In this document: piece after piece, positions 17,599 through 25,789 of the stretch
How positions within the stretch are numbered: the first letter of the stretch is position 1
Layout: every line of letters starts with the position of its first letter
Assembly: GCA_965140365.1 (NCBI GenBank)
Contig: OZ223196.1
DNA: 64,000 nt
Origin: Hydrogenovibrio sp965140365
GTDB taxonomy: Bacteria > Pseudomonadota > Gammaproteobacteria > Thiomicrospirales > Thiomicrospiraceae
Strand: one strand, 5' to 3'
Notes under the pieces: generated by a model
Databases searched by the model: none
The model's input: the letters and a program-made list of their open reading frames with translations, nothing else
What the model was told of the DNA's origin: nothing
Translations under genes and position numbers: made by a program

Positions 17599-18632
17599 AT
17601 GAAAAAAAATTACTTCCTTCGGTTTTTAGCCGCTGTTTTAATGGCTGTATTAATCGGTTATTTTTTTTCAATGACGCACGGAACAACAACCGTACTGAAT
17701 TTGAACCGATTACAACACCTCCTCAATTAACCAATGCTCAAATAGCATCCGCAGCATTAACACATAACCTCTTAAAAAAAGAGTCTACGAATTCTGCACC
17801 TTTATCTGCTAAAGAGGAAACCAATCAAAAACACAAAAATCAAACCCACAAAGTTAGAGCCGTTTGTCATCTGGGAATTCAAAATGAACGTTTTAATGTT
17901 CGCCACTACACCTCTGACAATTTGCCGGAAATTCCAAAAATTCATGAAAGAGGGGTTGAATTTCTTAAAGCCAACCTAGGAAAAATGGAACCTTGGATTT
18001 CAACCTGCGATGAATGGATGAATAAAACCGATAATGAACTGACGCAACAAGCAAGCTACTCTGGGCTATTGCTTTCTGATGTTGAACAACTCGAAGACAC
18101 GATGAAACGTTGCTATGATCTAAAATTTACTTACCACGTATGGCGTTTAAGAAATACCGAAAACTATAAACTGCCCAATATTTTGCAATCCATTGTCGAT
18201 AGAAAATCAAAGGACGAAATCAAAACGTTAATATCAGAAGGCGAACAACCAGAAATTGAAGATTATATCGCCGCATTGAAAAGACATTACTATCCATTTT
18301 TTGAAGCTGTTGGCGAATCGGGGATTAACTTAAACCGCTCATTTTTAGGCAAAAACCTTTACCAGCATCTAACGAAAAGTTACCTAGGCAAAAGTAAAAA
18401 AGCAAAGCACAAATTTAGGAATATGATGAAGGTTTTAAAAAAATATCAGGTTGACCCCAACCTTATTTACGGGTCAGCTCAAGACCCTCTAATCAATCTG
18501 CTTGATTCCGATCCGCCACTTATGAAAATAAGCTACTTTATTAAAAATGGTGCCATCGTTTTGCAAGATCACGTGAATCATGCACCCTTGAATCTAAACA
18601 ACTATCTTAGTCCCCTTACCTGCCCGGAGTAA
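17599..18632 (+). CDS. membrane-anchored protein of unknown function with a -1 frame change (cassette gene 3)
   Basis: The ATG at 17599 begins MKKNYFLRFLAAVLMAVLIGYFF, an N-terminal anchor or signal peptide, but that frame stops at 17728-17730. The -1 frame is open from before the poly-T run at 17661-17668 through to 18632 and continues naturally as a soluble domain. The joined product is about 344 residues. The body has CHLGIQNERF, a WISTCDEW segment and a C-terminal LSPLTCPE. A start at TTG 17922 would discard the anchor and part of the domain. No family was recognised. The frame switch lies in T8, so a lost T is as likely as slippage. Confidence 0.6.
17661..17667 (+). other. candidate -1 slippery heptamer TTTTTTT in cassette gene 3
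   Basis: The upstream frame reads TA T TTT TTT TCA, so T TTT TTT has the X XXY YYZ form. A one-base backward slip gives TTC AAT GAC and joins the anchor to the long downstream frame. A sequencing loss of one T in this T8 run would look identical. Confidence 0.35.
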
Positions 18633-18636
18633 TCAT

Positions 18637-19833
18637 TTAAGCCTTCATCACCAATAAAGCCGCAGCCAATACAAACAAGGTCGAACCCCACAAGGTGGCT
18701 TCCATGCCATAGGCCTGAAACACCCAACCGGACAAAATTGTGCCAACCAAACGTCCGGCGGCATTGGCCATATAGTAGAAACCAACGTCTTTGGAGGTGC
18801 CGTCCGCATCGGCATAGGACACAATCAAATAGGAGTGCACGGCTGAATTTAAGGCAAAGACTACACCAAACACCAACAAACCGCCCACCAAAATCACTTG
18901 CGGCGAATAGGGCAAGGTTGCCGCCATCATCGCGGGCACAACGGCCAACGCCAAAGCCAGTTTCATCGCGGTGGCGCGGGTCGGGTTGTGTTCTTGAGCC
19001 GCGTTGCCTCGCGCTTTTTTCAGTCCGGTCCATTTCGGCGTGGTCGCTTGCACCACGCCATAACCAATCACCCACAACGCCATAAAAGTGCCCACTTCAG
19101 TGTGCGACCATTGCAATACGCCTTGCAAATAAACCGGCAAGGCCACCACAAACCACACGTCCCGCGCACCGAATAAAAAGAAGCGCGCGCCGGACAACCA
19201 GTTAATGGCCGGCGACTTGGAAAACATTTCCTGAAATTTCGGCTTATTTTTCGCCTTGCCCAGCCGACCGTCCAGATAAATAATCGAGAAAAACAGTGGT
19301 ACCAGAATCAACACCACCAACACGAACAGCGCATACTGAAAGCCCAACGTGCCCAACAGCACCGCGCCGACAAAGAAGCCGAACCCCTTCAAGGCGTTTT
19401 TTGAACCGGTCAGCACCGACACCCAGCGATACAATTGCCCGTCCGTATCCGATGCCAGGCTTTTAATCGCACTTTTCGCCGACATTTTATTCAGGTCTTT
19501 GGCAATGCCGGACAGGGCTTGCGCCGCCATCACATACGCCACGGTGAGCCACTCCGGCGACACCGCTAACATCATCAAAGCGATAATCTGCAAGCCAAGG
19601 CCGATGTTCATGGTCACATTCAACCCCAAACGGGCGCCCAACCAGCCACCGAACAAATTCGTGACGATGCCAAAAAACTCGTAGAACAGGAACAGCATGG
19701 CAATTTCCAGCGGACTGTAGCCTAACTGGTAGAAATGCAACAGCACCAGCATTCGCAAAGCGCCGTCGGTAATGGTAAAGGCCCAATAATTGGCGGTAAT
19801 CAAACCGTATTGCTGTTTCAAGGACATCGCCAT
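18637..19833 (-). CDS. arsJ: ArsJ-type MFS exporter of 1-arseno-3-phosphoglycerate
   Basis: The 398-residue protein has about 12 membrane helices and the ArsJ-like N-terminus with ITDGALRMLVLLHFYQLGYS and LFLFYEFFGIVTNLFGG. ArsJ exports the unstable adduct 1-arseno-3-phosphoglycerate made by the neighbouring GAPDH from arsenate, which gives arsenate resistance without reduction. It ends the ars operon, 5 bases after the GAPDH gene. Its 3' end meets the unknown cassette head-on with 4 bases between the stops. Confidence 0.9.
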   Translation of the reverse strand: MAMSLKQQYGLITANYWAFTITDGALRMLVLLHFYQLGYSPLEIAMLFLFYEFFGIVTNLFGGWLGARLGLNVTMNIGLGLQIIALMMLAVSPEWLTVAYVMAAQALSGIAKDLNKMSAKSAIKSLASDTDGQLYRWVSVLTGSKNALKGFGFFVGAVLLGTLGFQYALFVLVVLILVPLFFSIIYLDGRLGKAKNKPKFQEMFSKSPAINWLSGARFFLFGARDVWFVVALPVYLQGVLQWSHTEVGTFMALWVIGYGVVQATTPKWTGLKKARGNAAQEHNPTRATAMKLALALAVVPAMMAATLPYSPQVILVGGLLVFGVVFALNSAVHSYLIVSYADADGTSKDVGFYYMANAAGRLVGTILSGWVFQAYGMEATLWGSTLFVLAAALLVMKA

Positions 19834-19838
19834 CGCTG

Positions 19839-20864
19839 TTACTCCTGCTCTGCCGCCCGCTGATTCAATTCCCCGACCTTCACCGCCAGCTCCATCATGC
19901 GGGTGACATAGCCGATTTCATTGTCGTACCAGGCCAGCAATTTCACTTGCGTGCCATTCACCACCATCGTCGAAGGTGCATCAATCACCGAGGAACAGGT
20001 TTCGCCCTCATAATCCACCGACACCAACGGACGCTCTTCATAGCCAAGAATGCCGTCCAGATAGGTTTCCGAGGCTTCTTTCAGTAGACGATTCAGTTCG
20101 TCCACCGATGTTTCACGTTGCATTTCCAACACCAAGTCCGTCAGAGACGCATTCATAAACGGCACCCGCACCGCCAGGCCATTCAGCTTACCGTTAAGCT
20201 CCGGGAAAATGGTACCAATGGCCTTAGCCGAACCGGTGGTGGTGGGAATCAGCGATTCAAATGAAGCCCGCGCACGGCGTAAGTCTTTATGACCGTGATC
20301 CACCACTTTCTGAGTGTTGGTGCGGTCGTGCATGGTGGTGATACTGCCATGCTGGATGCCGATTTTTTCGTGCATCACTTTTATCACCGGCGCAATGCAA
20401 TTGGTGGTGCAGGACGCCGCCGTAATAATCGGGTCCAGGCCTGGCGAAAACACCGCATCGTTAATGCCCATCACAATGTTCTTAATCTCTTCCTTCATCG
20501 GTGCCGCCACAATCACTTGCTTGACGCCCTGATCTAGATACGGCTGCAAAGCGGCACGAGTACGAAATTCACCGGTGGCTTCAATCACCACATCCACGTC
20601 CAAGTCGCCCCAAGGCGTGTCGGCAATCGCTTCATTCGAGGAATAACCGATCAGACAATCTTCGACCCGAATGCCGCCGTCTTCCGCCTCGGCTTCATGC
20701 CACCAGCGTCCGTGCGCCGAGTCAAAATGCAGCAAATGCGCCGAGCCTTCAGCATCAGTCGCCGTCTCATTGATGTGTACAAATGCCACATCCGGCCAGT
20801 CGAAAGCTTCTCGCAAAGCCAAACGCCCCATGCGACCAAATCCGTTGATTGCCACCTTGATCAT
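19839..20864 (-). CDS. glyceraldehyde-3-phosphate dehydrogenase of the ars operon
   Basis: The 341-residue enzyme has the N-terminal NAD motif INGFGRMGRLALRE and the catalytic AASCTTNCIAPV (Cys near residue 152). Other landmarks are HDRTNTQKVVDH and a C-terminal SWYDNE-like LAWYDNEIGYVTRMMEL. With arsenate in place of phosphate it forms 1-arseno-3-phosphoglycerate, which ArsJ exports. The pairing with arsJ and the ars neighbours argues against a central glycolytic role. An exact CCAGGCCTGG is embedded at 20435-20444. Confidence 0.92.
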   Translation of the reverse strand: MIKVAINGFGRMGRLALREAFDWPDVAFVHINETATDAEGSAHLLHFDSAHGRWWHEAEAEDGGIRVEDCLIGYSSNEAIADTPWGDLDVDVVIEATGEFRTRAALQPYLDQGVKQVIVAAPMKEEIKNIVMGINDAVFSPGLDPIITAASCTTNCIAPVIKVMHEKIGIQHGSITTMHDRTNTQKVVDHGHKDLRRARASFESLIPTTTGSAKAIGTIFPELNGKLNGLAVRVPFMNASLTDLVLEMQRETSVDELNRLLKEASETYLDGILGYEERPLVSVDYEGETCSSVIDAPSTMVVNGTQVKLLAWYDNEIGYVTRMMELAVKVGELNQRAAEQE

Positions 20865-20932
20865 CTTTGTCTCCTCAATTTAAACTCGATTGGAGTTTAC
20901 GGCCTTGCCATCATCCTTAGATGACCGTTTGA

Positions 20933-21520
20933 TTAAAACCAGCTGGCGATACGTTGCCGATCCGGCACACTGCCGGTATGCACCACGGCTTCATCGATCA
21001 CCACACCGGGTGTACTCATGACCCCATAAGCCGCGATTTCCGCAAAATCCTCAACCTTTTCCAATTCAATCGCCACGCCTTTCTCTTCGGCCACCGCCTG
21101 AATCAATCTCGCGGTGGTTTCGCAATTGGCACAACCACTGCCCAACACTTTCACCACCTTGGCATTGTCATCATAGGTCGTACCACAGGCGGTGGTTTGC
21201 ACCGATGATTCATCCGCACCCGCTCCGTCACCACCGCAACACGGCGATTCATCGGACTCAACGCTCGTTTTGGAGGGTGTATTCGAGCTCGACGTACCGC
21301 AACTTCCGTCCAGGCAACACTCGCCGGTTTTCGACAGCTTGCCAATCAGGTTAGACGGACACCAACCTGTGAAAGTCGCCTGCAAGCCCATGCCGGCGGC
21401 AAACACCGCTAACCACAGCCAATTCCAGCGCGTCAAATCGGTTTGCCCGGTAGCGTGCGCCAACGCAATCGCCAACAACACCATCAGCGTCATCATCCGC
21501 ACCATTAAGTTCCCTTTCAT
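20933..21520 (-). CDS. DUF2892-like membrane domain fused to a thioredoxin-like CxxC domain
   Basis: The 195-residue protein starts with two membrane helices and a DUF2892-type segment (LTRWNWLWLAVFAAGMGLQATFTGWCPSNLIGKL). A Cys- and Ser-rich linker of about 60 residues follows, with CCLDGSCG and CCGGDGAG. The C-terminal 80 residues are a redox-active disulphide protein (thioredoxin_3 type), KVLGSGCANCETTARLIQ with the CxxC near 143-146. Thioredoxin_3 proteins often accompany ArsP or related permeases. It lies between the permease and GAPDH genes in the ars operon. The linker Cys residues could bind As(III) or copper; that is inference. Confidence 0.75.
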   Translation of the reverse strand: MKGNLMVRMMTLMVLLAIALAHATGQTDLTRWNWLWLAVFAAGMGLQATFTGWCPSNLIGKLSKTGECCLDGSCGTSSSNTPSKTSVESDESPCCGGDGAGADESSVQTTACGTTYDDNAKVVKVLGSGCANCETTARLIQAVAEEKGVAIELEKVEDFAEIAAYGVMSTPGVVIDEAVVHTGSVPDRQRIASWF

Positions 21521-21559
21521 TGTTTCACTCTCCTAATCATTCAACACTCTCTAAATCGC

Positions 21560-21569
21560 CCAGGCCTGG
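21560..21569. repeat. CCAGGCCTGG palindrome, intergenic copy
   Basis: Exact copy in the 70-base gap between the ArsP-like permease and the thioredoxin-like gene, inside the operon. Confidence 0.9.
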
Positions 21570-21590
21570 CTAAAATCAACCAAACTTCGG

Positions 21591-22556
21591 TCACACCGCA
21601 AAAGCGGCATTAAAACCATAACCCACCAACACAAATGCCACGCACAAACCCCCAACAAACACCGCCAAGGCCGGCCAACGAATCACTTTTCGTAAAATCA
21701 GCAATTCCGGCAGCGACAGAGCCGCAATACTCATCATCAGTGCCAGACTGGTGCCAATGGGCACCCCTTTATTCAACATGACCTCAATAATCGGAATCAC
21801 TCCGGTGACATTGGAATACAGCGGCACGCCCACCAAGACGGCGGCGGGCACACTCCACCAGTTGCCCGCATCGGCCAAAGTGGATTCGATCCAGGCCTGC
21901 GGCACATAACCATGGAAAGCCGCTCCAACACCGACGCCCGCCAGTACCCAAACCCAAATGCGTTTAACAATAATTTTCACCTCATTCCAGGCAAAGGCAT
22001 GACGACTGACCAAACCACCGCTTTGTGCCTGCTGCTCTTGCACCTGACGCATTTTGATGTCCCACACATAAGCTTCCACCCAGCGTTCCGGTTTAAACCA
22101 TTCCATCACCATCGAACCGATATAAGCCACCACCACGCCCGCAGCAACATACAGCAAGGCCACTTCCCAGCCGAGAATGCCGATCAGCAGCACCACCGCC
22201 ACTTCGTTAATCATCGGGCTGGCAATCAAAAACGCGAAGGTGATGCCCAGCGGAATACGCGCTTCCACAAAACCGATGAACAACGGCACAGACGAACAGG
22301 AACAAAACGGTGTCACGCCGCCCAAACCAATCGCCAACGAACGGCCCAGCCACTTCGGCTTACCGGCCACCACGTCGCGCACCTTTTCAGTCGACACAAA
22401 GGCCCGCAACAATCCCATCAAATAAATAATCACCACCAGCATGACAAAAATTTTCAGGGTATCCATCACAAAAAACTGAACGGCACTGCCCAGAGCGGAT
22501 TCTTTCCCAAGCCCCAGCCATTCGAACGCAACCTGGTTTCCGATCATGTCAAACAT
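21591..22556 (-). CDS. arsP: ArsP-like permease (UPF0718/DUF318 family)
   Basis: The 321-residue protein has about eight to ten membrane helices and the paired-Cys motif GGVTPFCSCSSVPLFIGF near residue 83. That motif marks the ArsP/SO_0444 permease family. ArsP exports trivalent organoarsenicals, while related proteins are linked to copper and other metals. Also conserved are FLIASPMINEVAV and VPLYSNVTGVIPI. It is the first gene of the ars operon, divergent from arsR, so an arsenic substrate is likely though not proven. A 9-of-10 CCAGGCCTGG copy lies within the gene at 21891. Confidence 0.82.
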   Translation of the reverse strand: MFDMIGNQVAFEWLGLGKESALGSAVQFFVMDTLKIFVMLVVIIYLMGLLRAFVSTEKVRDVVAGKPKWLGRSLAIGLGGVTPFCSCSSVPLFIGFVEARIPLGITFAFLIASPMINEVAVVLLIGILGWEVALLYVAAGVVVAYIGSMVMEWFKPERWVEAYVWDIKMRQVQEQQAQSGGLVSRHAFAWNEVKIIVKRIWVWVLAGVGVGAAFHGYVPQAWIESTLADAGNWWSVPAAVLVGVPLYSNVTGVIPIIEVMLNKGVPIGTSLALMMSIAALSLPELLILRKVIRWPALAVFVGGLCVAFVLVGYGFNAAFAV

Positions 22557-22661
22557 TCCATTTCTCCATAAGCACGCCGCACAAATCAGAAAGCGCTTTT
22601 AAACAACACTAAATCTGCATAAACAGATATATTAAAACCTCTTGACGGAAAATACAATCAA

Positions 22662-22679
22662 ATCAATCACAAAATTGAT
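22662..22679. promoter_or_regulatory. candidate ArsR operator, ATCAAT-N6-ATTGAT
   Basis: A perfect 6-bp inverted repeat with a 6-base spacer lies between the divergent arsP and arsR genes. ArsR-family repressors bind inverted repeats of this ATCAA-N6-TTGAT form. No other strong palindrome was seen in the gap. Confidence 0.6.
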
Positions 22680-22790
22680 ACAATAACGTAACAATTAATA
22701 CTGTTTTGCCGAGCCAGACCTGTGGGTATATTTGCTCAAATGACTATCCGGCGCTATGATAAACGCTAGCACAACATAGGAATTCCACCC

Positions 22791-23144
22791 GTGACCTTAG
22801 ACCGCACTGCACAGATTTTTAAAGCTCTCTCCGAACCGCTGCGTTTGCGTATTCTGCATTTGCTGTTGCTCCGGGATTCTCTGTGCGTTTGTGACTTGGT
22901 TACCGTTTTAGAACAAGGGCAAAGCACCATTTCCCGCCACCTCACGTATCTGAAAAACGCAGGCCTGGTGAAATCCTGGCGAGAAGGCACCTGGATGCAT
23001 TACGAACTGGTCAATAACACCCCGGCTCCGCTGTCCTTCGAAACCCTGAAAAACCACCTGACCCAGTTGCCGGAATCCGAAACCGACTTCGCCGCCTTGC
23101 AAGAATATGAGAAAATTCAACCCCGTAGTTGCCAAATCGGCTGA
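22791..23144 (+). CDS. arsR: ArsR-family repressor
   Basis: The 117-residue winged-helix protein has the As(III) motif LCVCDL (Cys32 and Cys34) at the start of the recognition region, followed by QSTISRHLTYLKNAGLV. It would release the divergent ars promoter when arsenite binds. The start is GTG with AGGA nine bases upstream. A further Cys near the C-terminus (RSCQIG) could be a third ligand, as in some ArsR proteins. It is transcribed away from the operon it probably controls. Confidence 0.93.
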   Translation: MTLDRTAQIFKALSEPLRLRILHLLLLRDSLCVCDLVTVLEQGQSTISRHLTYLKNAGLVKSWREGTWMHYELVNNTPAPLSFETLKNHLTQLPESETDFAALQEYEKIQPRSCQIG

Positions 23145-23263
23145 AGGCCATCACCACATTCAATTCAACAACTTCACAAAACTGGAATTAATTGCAATTA
23201 GTCAAACCCTAAAGAATTTTATATAATACTTGGCTCCCTGAATTCGAATGGATTGAAACTCCT

Positions 23264-24604
23264 ATGCAAAATCGTACATTTGATGTCGTGATCGTCGGCG
23301 GTGGTATCACCGGAACCGCGCTCGCCTATACACTGGCTAAATACACCGACATCAAGTCCATCGCCATCCTGGAAAAATACGGCTCTTTATCCCCATTGAA
23401 CTCCAATGCGCGCAGCAACAGCCAAACGTTGCACTGCGGCGACATCGAAACCAACTACACTTTGGAAAAAGCCATTTCCGTCAAGCGTACCGCCAATATG
23501 CTGGTGAAATACGCCGAACAGGTCGATAAAAACGATTTTTTGTATAAATTCCCGAAAATGATTCTGGCCGTTGGCGACGACGAATGCGAGCGTCTGGAAA
23601 AACGCCATGAAGAATTCAAGGAAGGCTTCCCTTACATGGAACTGTGGGACGCCGAAAAAATTGCCGAAGTCGAACCCAAGGTTGCGCTGAAAGACGGCAA
23701 ACCACGCCCGGAACGCATTCTGGCCAGTGGCTGTACCGACGAATATTCCGCCGTCAACTACGGCAACCTGTCGAAATCGTTTATCGACAGTGCCCGTAAA
23801 ACCGGCAAAGACATCCGGGTTTCCCTCAGCTCCAAAGTGGACCGCATCATCGAGCTGGAAGACCACTACGAACTGCAAACCGCGCACGGCACTTATGTCG
23901 GCCGTTTTGCCGTGGTGTCCGCCGGGGCGCACAGTTTGTTACTGGCCAACCAACTCGGCCACGGCATGAACCTGTCCACCCTGCCGATGGCCGGCAGCTT
24001 CTATTTCGCGCCGAAAGTGCTGAACGGCAAAGTCTACACCATGCAGAATGACAAACTGCCGTTCGCCGCACTGCATGGCGACCCCGACTTAACCGAGCCG
24101 GACAAAACCCGCCTAGGGCCCACCGCCCTGGTTCTGCCGAAGCTGGAACGCTACACCGGCGGCACCTATATGGACTTCTGGCGCTCGCTGAAGCTGGACA
24201 CAAAAGTCCTGCGCGTGTTCTGGGATTTAATGAAAGACAGCACCATCCGTAATTACATTTTCCGCAACTTCCTGTTTGAAGTGCCGTGGTTGAACAAAAA
24301 GCTGTTCGTCAAAGACGCCCGCAAAATCCTACCGGATTTAACCACCAAAGACCTCACCTACGCGGAAGGTTACGGCGGCGTGCGCCCGCAGGTCATCGAC
24401 AAGACCACCAAAGAACTCAAATTGGGCGAAGCCAGCATCGTGCCCGAGCACGACAACATCATCTTCAATATGACACCGTCGCCGGGTGCCACGACGTGTC
24501 TGGGCAACGCCTATCGCGATGCGAAAATCATCTGCGAGCGTCTCGGCGTCAACCTGAAGCACGACGAACTCGTCAACGACTTGCTGGATGGCAAAGATCT
24601 CTGA
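23264..24604 (+). CDS. mqo: malate:quinone oxidoreductase, epsilonproteobacterial type
   Basis: The 446-residue flavoprotein begins with an FAD motif DVVIVGGGITGTALAYTLAKY. It follows the Helicobacter-type Mqo layout throughout: SNSQTLHCGDIETNYTLEKA, LPMAGSFYFAPKVLNGKVYT, LPFAALHGDPD, GPTALVLPKLER and FNMTPSPGATTCLGNA. It oxidises malate to oxaloacetate and reduces the quinone pool at the membrane. It overlaps the COG0523 GTPase gene by 17 bases. A generic L-2-hydroxyacid oxidase is a less likely alternative. Confidence 0.88.
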   Translation: MQNRTFDVVIVGGGITGTALAYTLAKYTDIKSIAILEKYGSLSPLNSNARSNSQTLHCGDIETNYTLEKAISVKRTANMLVKYAEQVDKNDFLYKFPKMILAVGDDECERLEKRHEEFKEGFPYMELWDAEKIAEVEPKVALKDGKPRPERILASGCTDEYSAVNYGNLSKSFIDSARKTGKDIRVSLSSKVDRIIELEDHYELQTAHGTYVGRFAVVSAGAHSLLLANQLGHGMNLSTLPMAGSFYFAPKVLNGKVYTMQNDKLPFAALHGDPDLTEPDKTRLGPTALVLPKLERYTGGTYMDFWRSLKLDTKVLRVFWDLMKDSTIRNYIFRNFLFEVPWLNKKLFVKDARKILPDLTTKDLTYAEGYGGVRPQVIDKTTKELKLGEASIVPEHDNIIFNMTPSPGATTCLGNAYRDAKIICERLGVNLKHDELVNDLLDGKDL

Positions 24605-25622
24605 CACCCCAACTCCCGTTACCCTGGTAACGGGACTGCTCGGCAGCGGCAAAACCACCGCCATTCACCGACTGTTACAGCAACGCCCCGCCGGCGAAAA
24701 CTGGGGCCTGCTCATCAACGAATTCGGCGAGATCGGCATTGACGCCGCCACGCTCGATGCCGACAGCCAATGGATTGAAGACGTTTCCGGCGGCTGCATC
24801 TGCTGCAGCGCTCAGTTCGGCTATCGCCAAGCTTTGCAAAAGCTGTTACAGCATCCACTGGACCGCATTTTGGTCGAACCCACCGGGCTCGGTCATCCGG
24901 CGCAGGTTATCGATACCTTAAAACAATTCCAACCTAATATCCGAATTGCCGGTGTGTTGCTGGTCATCACCCCACAACAACTCACACCGGAACGCTGGGC
25001 CAAATCCGCCGTGATGCGCGACCTGGTCAATCTGGCCGATACGATTCTGCTCAATAAAACCGACCTCGCCAGCGACGACGACATCCGCCAGGCCGAACAA
25101 CTGTTGCAACAAACCTACCCGCTCAAAGAATCGATTTTGCACACCCACCTGAATACCGAATGCGACTTTCCGCCAGGCCTGGTGGATTTTAAACAAACCC
25201 GACCGGCTTTTACCTTACTCAGTGGTCTGCGCGAGCACCAACAACAAACGGAAACCTGCCCTCTCCCCGGCGAATCGAAACTGCCGCATTGCCTGCAACG
25301 CCAAGTACAAATCGGCGACACCACCAGCGTTGGTTGGCAGTTCGACGCCCACATCCAATTCAACCGTGTGGCGCTCAAAACGTTTATCGAACAGCACACT
25401 CACCTGATTCGCGCCAAAGGCATCCTGCGCACCGGCAACGAATGGCAATTGCTGAATGTGGTTGATAACCAAATCCAATGGCAAGATATCGCCTGGCGGC
25501 AGGACAGCCGGCTGGAATTATTGCTCGAAACCGATTCGGACACCGTCTCAGAAAACGACTCGAATACCCTTATCGACCAACTGGAAACGGCTCTCAATAC
25601 CTGCCTGATCGACCGTTCTTAA
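24588..25622 (+). CDS. COG0523/CobW family GTPase, putative metal chaperone
   Basis: The 344-residue protein has Walker A TGLLGSGKTT (about 15-24), the switch region NEFGEIGID, the metal motif GGCICC (near 68-73) and an NKTD guanine-binding motif. The C-terminal CobW_C domain covers about 240-340. These GTPases deliver zinc or another divalent metal. The next gene, folE2, encodes a zinc-independent GTP cyclohydrolase, a pairing typical of zinc-limitation responses. It overlaps mqo by 17 bases. The exact CCAGGCCTGG at 25173 lies within the gene. Confidence 0.88.
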   Translation: MAKISDTPTPVTLVTGLLGSGKTTAIHRLLQQRPAGENWGLLINEFGEIGIDAATLDADSQWIEDVSGGCICCSAQFGYRQALQKLLQHPLDRILVEPTGLGHPAQVIDTLKQFQPNIRIAGVLLVITPQQLTPERWAKSAVMRDLVNLADTILLNKTDLASDDDIRQAEQLLQQTYPLKESILHTHLNTECDFPPGLVDFKQTRPAFTLLSGLREHQQQTETCPLPGESKLPHCLQRQVQIGDTTSVGWQFDAHIQFNRVALKTFIEQHTHLIRAKGILRTGNEWQLLNVVDNQIQWQDIAWRQDSRLELLLETDSDTVSENDSNTLIDQLETALNTCLIDRS

Positions 25623-25789
25623 AATTACTTATGGGAAAATTTATTTATTATAATGAATTATTTTCACAGTAAATGATACCCATTCCCACAAGATATGGTA
25701 TACTTCTCCTCTTTTTTAAAATATGAGCTCAACTTTGTTTTATCCGGGCGGACCGAACAAAGACCTCAACCAAAGCCGAAGGAAATTGC

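Noticed and set aside
25640..25700. Zur-box-like A/T stretch before folE2
   Set aside because: Only partial symmetry around TTATTATAATGAATTA; it does not reach a convincing match to known Zur sites.
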